Origin: Ga0077555 sp031367895
GTDB lineage: Bacteria; Pseudomonadota; Alphaproteobacteria; Rhizobiales; Hyphomicrobiaceae
Length of the DNA: 13,140 bases
Direction of reading: 5' to 3'
Assembly: GCA_031367895.1 (NCBI GenBank)
Contig: JANLQP010000021.1
Location: 1 to 13,140 of the forward strand
The position numbers were made by a program, and so were the translations under genes. This document shows positions 8,401-13,140 of this stretch, piece by piece (the first letter of the stretch is position 1; every line of letters starts with the position of its first letter). Under the pieces are notes generated by a model, which saw nothing but the letters and a program-made list of their open reading frames with translations, made no database searches and was not told where the DNA came from.

Positions 8401-9143
8401 GTCACGGCGTAGGCGACGCGCCAGCGCCCGCCTTCCTTGCGTAGATGCCGGACGGTGGCGTCGGTGAAGATCTCGGCGCCGTGATTGACCGCGTCGGGCA
8501 GGTAGGTCATCTGCACGGTCGTCTTGGCGCCGACGTTGCAGCCGGAGCAACAGTCACCGCAGCCGTTGCAGGCCGGCTGGTTGACGCCGGCGGCATTGGG
8601 GCCGGCGGTGAAGGCGACGTTGATCGGCGGATTGCTCAGGGGCACATCGAGGCGTTTGGCGGCTTCGGCCATGCGCTCGAGCTTCGGCAATTTGGGCGTG
8701 CCGGGGTAGGGCAACGGGCGCAGCATGGCCTTGGCGCGGTCGAAGCCTTGGTTGAGCGTGTCGTCGGTGAACAGGTCGTGGGGCCAGATGGGGTCTTCCC
8801 AGACACGCGGATCGGGCGGCAGCGAGACGTTGGCGTTGATCAGTGACGTGCCACCGAGGCCGCAACCGACGAGCGCATGCATATCGCGGCCGAAATGAAG
8901 GTCGTAAAGGCCGTTCCGCCGGCCGTGGTGCGTGCCCTCCAGGGTGTACTGGAACTCCTGCAGAGCGTCCGGCGCGCTGTCGGGGAACTCGCCGATCGGG
9001 AATTCGCGGCCACGCTCGAGAACGGCCACCGCCAGTCCCATGCGTGCCATGCGCGAGGCGGCAACGCCGGCGCCATAGCCCGAGCCGATGACGATCGCAT
9101 CATAGTGCGGCTTCAGTTGATCCAGATCGCGTGACAGGCGCAT
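5484..9143 (-). CDS. Fusion protein: cholesterol oxidase-like GMC oxidoreductase + middle domain + alpha/beta hydrolase
   Basis: This 1219-residue protein has three parts. Residues 12-560 are a GMC flavoenzyme: FAD motif GSGYGAG (20-26), GLGGTSLINANV (95-106), HPLGGCGMG with H482, and VNPLLTITAIAERAM with N535. H482 and N535 match the His/Asn pair of Streptomyces cholesterol oxidase. A cysteine cluster C192-x2-C195-x2-C198-x3-C202 looks like a ferredoxin 4Fe-4S motif. After an Ala/Thr-rich linker (about 605-650), residues 655-795 form a domain I do not recognise. Residues 885-1215 are an alpha/beta hydrolase: HG at 909-910, nucleophile elbow AHCFG with Cys988 instead of Ser, candidate acid E1157 in HGAEN, and His1192 in NYGHID. 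I infer an ester hydrolase joined to an alcohol oxidase; the substrate is unknown. The ATG at 9143 has GAGG 5 nt upstream; an upstream ATG at 9281 would overlap the preceding gene. That gene is 43 bp away, so the two are probably cotranscribed. No signal peptide is evident. Confidence 0.88.
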   Translation of the reverse strand: MRLSRDLDQLKPHYDAIVIGSGYGAGVAASRMARMGLAVAVLERGREFPIGEFPDSAPDALQEFQYTLEGTHHGRRNGLYDLHFGRDMHALVGCGLGGTSLINANVSLPPDPRVWEDPIWPHDLFTDDTLNQGFDRAKAMLRPLPYPGTPKLPKLERMAEAAKRLDVPLSNPPINVAFTAGPNAAGVNQPACNGCGDCCSGCNVGAKTTVQMTYLPDAVNHGAEIFTDATVRHLRKEGGRWRVAYAVTSQRRDHFQQPDRTVTAEIIVLGAGSLGSTEILLRSQAQGLAVSDRLGHSFTGNGDVLAFAWNGEKPVDAIGIGEPPKANTTPPGPCIAGALDLRGSGPLNDGMIIEEGVMPSGLAEILPGIFNVGGKLFGKNTTSGFMDEFQESIRRNESWLLGAYRGAMNHTATYLVMAHDGAAGRIALDDDRPHVHWPEASSQQVFKRIEEKLIEIATANSATYIRNPIQNTFLGKTLITVHPLGGCGMGTDRAHGVVDQKCRVFDASPGAAPDTVHDGLYVVDGAAVPRALGVNPLLTITAIAERAMIHLAADIGKPLDVTKSADKPLMHLVAEPDAAAIAKRLVRKVKSGAIFTDLTSGASALGAMITAKAAELAATASVAKSAIEHAKTTATTTNTAPAATPHTAPQNRHAPVGVEFTERMAGFISDRASADYRAAETVGRTFDTQFDFTVDVHIADVDKFILDPMHQGTLTGTAICKWLSPEPLDISQGVFRLMRKADDAVETRLFEYQMQLTARDGRSYTFRGHKNVHDDLRPADLIVDTTTLFIDIVENSSSGRSARGVLVIKPDDFAKQIRTLRGFGGTSAIDRNAGVVKFGALFAGTLFDVYGNIFAPLKRFNPERARKKRGLRAGTPQIHFFPARDGKTLRLTRYNMDGAAKKGPVLFTHGLGVSSQIFSIDTIDTNLLEYLCERGFDCWLLDFRASIDLPYAKDRWTADDCARFDYQPAVDHILAHSGATSVQVMAHCFGSTTFVMSVLGGHLTGVRSAVISQIAADVLVPLLPQRLLAFLRLPSLLDKLGIGFVNARATTEQGFANRAVDALIRIAVPFKRDARSRNATSNRITALYGQLYELDQLNALTFDSGLAEMFGEANIDAFKQLARFARKTVLVDANGEDSYMPHLDRLAFPICFIHGAENGCFKPESTARTMEKLVARNGGRLYERHLIPNYGHIDCIFGKNAAIDVYPKIHEHLEKSATA

Positions 9144-9186
9144 AGGGGCCTCGAATGCTCCGCAGTCATGAAAAGAGCCGGGGACT

Positions 9187-10962
9187 TCAGCCGGCACCAC
9201 GCAAGCGACTGAGCCAGCCGGTTTTCGGCGGCTTGTTTTCGACGAACGTGCGTTCCGGCGCGTCTGGCTTCGGTGCGACATCGAGCGGTAACGACCGATC
9301 CAGCGCCAGCAGCAGCATGGCGCGCTCGGCGACTGCCGTGATGGTGAGCAGCGGATGCACGCCGAGCGAGCGCGGCATCACCGAGCCGTCGCAGACGTAA
9401 AGGCCGTCGTAGACCGCGTCGGCGCGCTTGGAGGGGTCGGCGTCGAAGACGCGGCATTTGTGGTCGACGACACCATTGCTGCGGTCCTCGCCCATGGCGC
9501 AGCCGCCGAGCGGATGCACCGTGAGGAGGTTGCCACCGAGGAAACGGTTCGAGACCGGATTCGGCACGTATTTGCCGCCGGTTGCAGCGACGATCGATCG
9601 GAGCGTCTCGTCGATGGCCTTGAAGACAGGCTCGCTCAGGGCATTGGGCCAGTTGAGGGCGACGTGCTCGCCTTCGAGCGCGATCTCGCCGGTGCCGGAG
9701 TCGTGCCCGACCGCGAGGAAAATCTGGGTCTTGTGTACGGCGCCCGTGTAGGCGCCGGCAAACACGCTTTCGGCGGTACTTTTGGCGTCGGAGAAGATGT
9801 CGGCGATGCTTTTGTCAGCGTTGCCGCCGGGAGCCAGCGCGGCGCCGGCCGGCAGCATGAACGGGAGTACGCTGGCCATGGCGCTTTGCACAGAGGCTTC
9901 GACGATGGCCAGGCGCTCGTCCGGGTTGCGGCGGCGGCGGAAATCGATGAGGCCGGAGACGGCGGGGCCGGGCGGGGGAACCTTGGCACGGTTGGCGGTG
10001 CCGACGCCGATCGCGTTGACGGGCATGTCGTTGTCGTAACCGAAGGCGATCGAGTCGGCGTTGGTCGAGACGCGCTTGCCGAGCTGGCCGGAGATTTTCA
10101 GGCCGCGCTCGCGGGAGCGGAGCATGATCTCGTTGGAGCCAAGCGTTCCGGCCGCGACGACGACAATGCGGGCGGTGACGGCGCGGCGCGGGACGATGCG
10201 GGCGGCGTCGTCGGCGGTTTGATAGGCGACGCGCCAGAGGCCATCGGGCGCGCGTTCGACGAAGCGGACGGAAGCACCGGTGAAGATCTCAGCGCCGAAG
10301 TTGACGGCGTCGGTCAGGTACGTGGAATGCACGGTCGTCTTGGCGCCGACGTTGCAGCCGCCCATGCAGTCGCCGCATTCGGTGCAGGCTGGTTGGCGGA
10401 CACCGGCGCGGTTGACTTTTTCCGCGAACGTGATGTGCAGGGGCACACGCTCGGCCGCGCGACCGATCGCTTCGGCAGCCTTTTCGAGTGCGGCGAACTT
10501 CAGTGGCGTCGAGGTTCCCGGCAGTTGTTGGGGGCTCAGCATCTCGCGGGCGCGGTGGAAACCCAGATGCAGGTAGTGATCCGTGCGCAGGGCCGATGGC
10601 CAGCGCTCGTCCTCAAAAACGAGGTTGTCGGGGCTCAGACAGACATTGGCGTTGATCAGGGAGGTGCCGCCGACGCCGCAACCGACGAGGCAATGCACGT
10701 CGCGGCCGAGCCGCACGTCAAACAGGGCATCGGCGGCGCCGACGCGCTTGCCCATGGCGCTGATTTGAGTCTGGCGCTGGGCGGCGAGCAATCCTGTGGG
10801 AAATTCGCCGGGCAGATGCTCCTTGCCGCGCTCGAGCACAGCGACTTTCAGGCCAGCCCGGGCCAAACGCGATGCTGCAACTCCACCCCCGTAGCCCGAA
10901 CCAATGACCACGGCATCGTATTGCGGGCGCACCTCTGAGGCCGGCCGCGCAAGGCGTGCCAT
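9187..10962 (-). CDS. Cholesterol oxidase-like GMC oxidoreductase
   Basis: This 591-residue FAD-dependent alcohol oxidase/dehydrogenase of the GMC family is a paralogue of the GMC half of the next gene, and matches it throughout. Shared features are the FAD motif GSGYGGGVAASRLAR (21-35), GVGGTSLINANV (96-107), ACTECGDCMGGCNVGAKTT (192-210), LTVHPLGGCAMG (480-491) and LGVHPLLTITAVAERAM (533-549). C193, C196, C199 and C203 form a CX2CX2CX3C cluster that may bind an iron-sulfur centre. H483 is the expected catalytic His. The partner position holds H536, not the Asn of cholesterol oxidase and of the paralogue; His there is known in glucose oxidase-type enzymes. The start is ATG 10962, with GAGGGAG 8 nt upstream; the GTG at 10968 would be only 2 nt from that site. 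The protein ends with a short basic tail and no hydrolase. The substrate is unknown. Confidence 0.9.
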   Translation of the reverse strand: MARLARPASEVRPQYDAVVIGSGYGGGVAASRLARAGLKVAVLERGKEHLPGEFPTGLLAAQRQTQISAMGKRVGAADALFDVRLGRDVHCLVGCGVGGTSLINANVCLSPDNLVFEDERWPSALRTDHYLHLGFHRAREMLSPQQLPGTSTPLKFAALEKAAEAIGRAAERVPLHITFAEKVNRAGVRQPACTECGDCMGGCNVGAKTTVHSTYLTDAVNFGAEIFTGASVRFVERAPDGLWRVAYQTADDAARIVPRRAVTARIVVVAAGTLGSNEIMLRSRERGLKISGQLGKRVSTNADSIAFGYDNDMPVNAIGVGTANRAKVPPPGPAVSGLIDFRRRRNPDERLAIVEASVQSAMASVLPFMLPAGAALAPGGNADKSIADIFSDAKSTAESVFAGAYTGAVHKTQIFLAVGHDSGTGEIALEGEHVALNWPNALSEPVFKAIDETLRSIVAATGGKYVPNPVSNRFLGGNLLTVHPLGGCAMGEDRSNGVVDHKCRVFDADPSKRADAVYDGLYVCDGSVMPRSLGVHPLLTITAVAERAMLLLALDRSLPLDVAPKPDAPERTFVENKPPKTGWLSRLRGAG

Positions 10963-10970
10963 ACGCACTA

Positions 10971-10977
10971 CTCCCTC
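10971..10977 (-). promoter_or_regulatory. Ribosome binding site deciding the start of the 591-aa GMC gene
   Basis: GAGGGAG on the minus strand is followed by 8 nt and ATG at 10962. The alternative in-frame GTG at 10968 is only 2 nt away, which is too close for normal initiation. Confidence 0.7.
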
Positions 10978-11009
10978 GTTATTCCCCGGCTGACAGATGG
11001 TGATCCATC

Positions 11010-11042
11010 AAAAAGACCGCCGAACTGAGCCGAAGCTCGGTC
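11010..11042 (-). terminator. Terminator-like hairpin with T-run, minus strand
   Basis: Read on the minus strand, GACC (11042-11039) can pair with GGTC (11018-11015), enclosing GAGC-TTCG-GCTC (11038-11027), a hairpin with a UUCG tetraloop. TTTTT (11014-11010) follows at once. It lies about 230 bp downstream of the decayed hydratase gene and 48 bp upstream of the 591-aa GMC start. It could be the old terminator of the decayed gene or a leader attenuator. The stem has an 8-nt one-sided bulge, so its strength is uncertain. Confidence 0.35.
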
Positions 11043-11065
11043 AAGCGGCTACCGCCTAATTGTAC

Positions 11066-11085
11066 GCCAAGGTTGTGTTCTTGGC
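11066..11085. promoter_or_regulatory. Short inverted repeat, possible operator
   Basis: GCCAAG (11066-11071) and CTTGGC (11080-11085) form an inverted repeat with an 8-nt spacer, about 100 bp upstream of the GMC gene pair. The spacing suits a dimeric regulator, but no regulator gene is present in the window and a six-base arm can occur by chance. Confidence 0.2.
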
Positions 11086-11269
11086 CGTCGACTTTTCTCA
11101 GCCGGGCATGGCTCCCACTCGCGCTTGAACGCGCCCATTTTCCCGACAATCCGTAAGGCTTATCTGCTGTGCCTCAGACTAGCCACCCTGAACAGCTAAC
11201 ACGGTCGAGCCATTTATTGCCAGAGTGGCGGAAATGCCGCGAGGGATCGGGTGGTTTTGTGGTGGCGTG

Positions 11270-11500
11270 TCATCGTGCAGGCGGCCACCGTCCCTTGAAC
11301 ACTGGCTTGCGCTTGTCGACGAAGGCGCGGACGGCTTCCTTGTGGTCGTCGGTGCCTTGGGTGCGCAACATGCGCTCGGCCTCGCGGTCGATGGCGGTCG
11401 GGTAGGAGACCTCCAGGGCTTCGTCGCGGAGTGTTTCGTCCGGCACAATGCGATGGACGAGGCCGATCTCGGCGGCGCGAGCGGCACCGATCGCGTGTGC
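11270..11500 (-). pseudogene. Decayed enoyl-CoA hydratase/isomerase, C-terminal remnant
   Basis: The minus strand encodes AARAAEIGLVHRIVPDETLR followed shortly by IDREAERMLRTQGTDDHKEA and VRAFVDKRKPVFKGR. These are the last parts of an enoyl-CoA hydratase, an enzyme of fatty-acyl-CoA or aromatic-CoA breakdown. An intact protein has about 260 residues. Here the first two thirds are gone, replaced upstream by a dispersed palindrome (11509-11538). About 25-30 residues are also missing in frame between DEALE and AIDREAERM, where the family has the helix with conserved Ala/Lys residues. The frame stays open from an ATG at 11590, but the extra N-terminal residues are mostly encoded by the repeat, so a functional product is very unlikely. 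Confidence 0.75.
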
Positions 11501-11508
11501 GGCACCAT

Positions 11509-11538
11509 GGATCCCGGGGACAAGCCCCGGGATGACAC
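11509..11538. repeat. Dispersed alphaproteobacterial palindrome
   Basis: ATCCCGGGG (11512-11520) and CCCCGGGAT (11526-11534) form a perfect 9-bp stem around ACAAG, flanked by TGG and GACA. This matches the GTCATCCCGGGCTTGTCCCGGGATCCA type of dispersed repeat common in alphaproteobacteria, whose translation gives the familiar V-I/M-PGLVPGIH string. It marks the 5' break of the hydratase remnant. Confidence 0.75.
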
Positions 11539-11650
11539 CGGTGGTTGCTTCATCGTTGAATTCCAATCCACTGTCTACGGCATAGCGCATATGTGTCGTG
11601 CCGAATAGACGGCAGCGTCAGCGGCTGCTTAAGCTTGCGTGTTCGGATTC

Positions 11651-11656
11651 GGGGAG
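11651..11656 (+). promoter_or_regulatory. Ribosome binding site for the plus-strand GMC gene
   Basis: GGGGAG lies 8 nt before GTG at 11665. It selects this GTG over an in-frame TTG at 11635 that has no such site. Confidence 0.65.
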
Positions 11657-11664
11657 AGAGCCAC

Positions 11665-13140
11665 GTGCAGGCGAACGACATTGCAACCTACGACTACATC
11701 GTTGTCGGCGCCGGTTCGGCTGGCGCGGCCGTCGCGAACCGGTTGTCGGCCGATCCGCGCAACCGTGTCCTGCTGCTGGAGGCAGGGCCTGCCAGTTATC
11801 CGTGGACGCGGATCCCGATCGGTTACGCCAAGATGCTGTACAATCCGAAGGTCAACTGGCTCTACAGCGCTGAGCCGGAGCCTGCCACCAACGGGCGCCG
11901 CTTGCCGGTGCCGCGCGGGAAGCTGCTCGGTGGCTCCAGCGCGATCAATGGGCTCGCGTTCGTGCGTGGGCAGAAGCAGGATTTCGACACCTGGGCGCAG
12001 CTGGGGAATCGCGGCTGGAGCTACAGCGAGGTGCTGCCGTTCTTCAAGCGCATGGAGAGCTATGAGGCCGGGGGAGTTAGCGAGTTTCGCGGTCGCTCGG
12101 GGCCGTTGCGGGTGACGAACCCGAGCCCGAGCGATCCGCTGATGCAGGCGCTGATCAAGGCGGCGGGCGAGGCCGGCATCCGGCACAACCCGGACTACAA
12201 CGGCGCCGAACAGGACGGCATCGCCATGAGCCAGGCGACGATCGCCAACGGGCGGCGGATGAGCACGGCGGCTTGTTATTTGGAGCCGATCCGCAAGCGG
12301 GCGAACCTTCGCATCGAGGCGGACGCGCTGACGGAAGGCGTGGTGTTGGAGGGCAAGCGCTGCACCGGCGTGCGCTATTCGGTCGGTGGTGAGAAGCGCG
12401 CGGCGCGCTGCACACGCGAGGTGGTGATTTCGGCGGGAACGATCAACTCACCGCAGTTGCTGGAGCTGTCCGGCATTGGCCAGCCGGAGCGGCTGCGCGG
12501 ATTGGGCGTCGAGGTGCGGCACGCGCTGCCGGGCGTCGGCGAGAATTTGCGCGACCACTATGCACCGCGGACGCGCTGGGCGATCGGTGCGAAGGGCTAC
12601 ACGTTCAACGATCGTGGGCGCGGGTTTGGGCTGGTGCAACAGGCACTCGAGTACGCGCTGACGGGCAAGGGGCTGCTTGGCAATGTGGCGGCGCCGATCC
12701 GGGCGTTCGTGTTCTCGCGCGAAGGGCTCGAGGCGCCGGATCTGCTGCTCGGCTGGGTGCCGATGCTGACGGAGCCGGGAAAACATGGCCCGAAGATTTC
12801 GAAGCAATCCGGCATGACCTGCTACGCGCATCCGATGCGGCCCGAAAGCAAGGGGCACGTCCACATCGCCTCGGCCGATCCGCGTCAGGGGCCGGCGATC
12901 AACTTCAATTTCCTGTCGGCCGAACCCGACGCGGCGCTGACCGTGCGGGCCATTCGCATCGCGCGCAGCGTTATGACGGCGCCGTCGATGGCGGCGCTGG
13001 GGTCCAGCGAGATCGCGCCGGGTGCGGCTTTGGTGTCGGACGCCGAGATCGTCGATTGGGTGAAGCGGGCGGGCGAGACGACCTATCACCCGGTCGGCAC
13101 GTGCAAAATGGGGCAGGACCCGATGGCCGTGGTCGACGAG
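11665..13140 (+). CDS. GMC oxidoreductase, choline/alcohol dehydrogenase type (partial, runs off right edge)
   Basis: The first 492 codons of a GMC flavoenzyme are present and the frame is open at the window end; family members have about 530-550 residues. It starts YDYIVVGAGSAGAAVANRLS, with FAD motif GAGSAG at 15-20. GMC signature 1 is PRGKLLGGSSAINGLAFVRG (83-102) and signature 2 is GTINSPQLLELSGIG (258-272). TTYHPVGTCKMG near 472-483 carries the catalytic H475. The second active-site His/Asn lies beyond the edge. The family oxidises primary alcohols (choline, alkanols, polyols) using FAD; the substrate cannot be told from sequence alone. It lacks the cysteine cluster of the two GMC genes to its left and belongs to another branch. 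It is divergent from them and probably has its own promoter between 11540 and 11650. Confidence 0.93.
   Translation, partial: MQANDIATYDYIVVGAGSAGAAVANRLSADPRNRVLLLEAGPASYPWTRIPIGYAKMLYNPKVNWLYSAEPEPATNGRRLPVPRGKLLGGSSAINGLAFVRGQKQDFDTWAQLGNRGWSYSEVLPFFKRMESYEAGGVSEFRGRSGPLRVTNPSPSDPLMQALIKAAGEAGIRHNPDYNGAEQDGIAMSQATIANGRRMSTAACYLEPIRKRANLRIEADALTEGVVLEGKRCTGVRYSVGGEKRAARCTREVVISAGTINSPQLLELSGIGQPERLRGLGVEVRHALPGVGENLRDHYAPRTRWAIGAKGYTFNDRGRGFGLVQQALEYALTGKGLLGNVAAPIRAFVFSREGLEAPDLLLGWVPMLTEPGKHGPKISKQSGMTCYAHPMRPESKGHVHIASADPRQGPAINFNFLSAEPDAALTVRAIRIARSVMTAPSMAALGSSEIAPGAALVSDAEIVDWVKRAGETTYHPVGTCKMGQDPMAVVDE

Larger units (their letters stand above)
10963..11269. other. Intergenic region upstream of the GMC gene pair
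   Basis: This 307-bp stretch holds no gene that I can support on either strand. It contains the ribosome binding site, a terminator-like hairpin (11010-11042) and a short inverted repeat (11066-11085). On the minus strand TACAAT (plus-strand ATTGTA, 11059-11064) resembles a -10 box, but no convincing -35 box lies at the right distance, so no promoter is called. The promoter for the GMC pair should lie in or near this region. Confidence 0.5.

Noticed and set aside
9144..9281. N-terminal extension of the fusion protein by 46 residues
   Set aside because: It overlaps the end of the preceding gene and has no family similarity; the ATG at 9143 has its own GAGG site and sits just before the FAD motif.
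9355..10938. Long plus-strand open frame (527 codons) opposite the 591-aa GMC gene
   Set aside because: Same effect of coding bias; the opposite strand carries all GMC motifs, and this frame has none and no ribosome binding site.

Overview
The window is GC-rich DNA (visibly about 60-65% GC, with G/C-biased third codon positions) from what is most likely an alphaproteobacterium, probably of the order Hyphomicrobiales. The reasons are the gene set (a heterotetrameric sarcosine oxidase operon and several GMC flavoenzymes) and dispersed palindromes that I know from that group: the 'ATCCCGGGG-acaag-CCCCGGGAT' element at 11512-11534 and the 'CCCTTCCCC-N7-GGGGAAGGG' element at 5372-5396. The order is inferred, not proven.

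Region 1 (1-5207, minus strand) is a sarcosine oxidase operon in the order soxB-soxD-soxA-soxG. The last three genes overlap one another, while a 65-bp gap holding a 26-bp palindrome separates soxB from soxD. SoxB and SoxA form the catalytic core, SoxD carries the zinc site, and SoxG is the small accessory subunit. Together they oxidatively demethylate sarcosine to glycine, H2O2 and 5,10-methylene-tetrahydrofolate. SoxG seems to have lost its C-terminal tail: its stop codon lies inside a 28-bp palindrome. A facing plus-strand frame at the left edge looks like the end of an enoyl-CoA hydratase and has no stop before the same palindrome, so this junction looks rearranged.

Region 2 (5208-5483) is intergenic. 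It holds four copies of a 19-bp tandem repeat running into a REP-like GC-rich hairpin, plus a possible third dispersed element next to the 3' end of the upstream gene.

Region 3 (5484-10962, minus strand) is a two-gene unit of paralogous GMC oxidoreductases related to cholesterol oxidase. Both have a ferredoxin-like CX2CX2CX3C cysteine cluster inside the flavoprotein. The downstream gene is a 1219-residue fusion of GMC oxidase, an unrecognised middle domain and an alpha/beta hydrolase with a cysteine at the nucleophile elbow. A plausible reading is a two-step enzyme that cleaves an ester and oxidises the released alcohol, possibly a sterol-like or other lipid alcohol. This is the most interesting system in the window.

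Region 4 (10963-11664) lies between divergent genes. It contains a terminator-like hairpin, a short inverted repeat, a decayed enoyl-CoA hydratase remnant and another dispersed palindrome. Region 5 (11665 to the right edge, plus strand) is a third GMC enzyme of the choline/alcohol dehydrogenase type, cut by the window edge.
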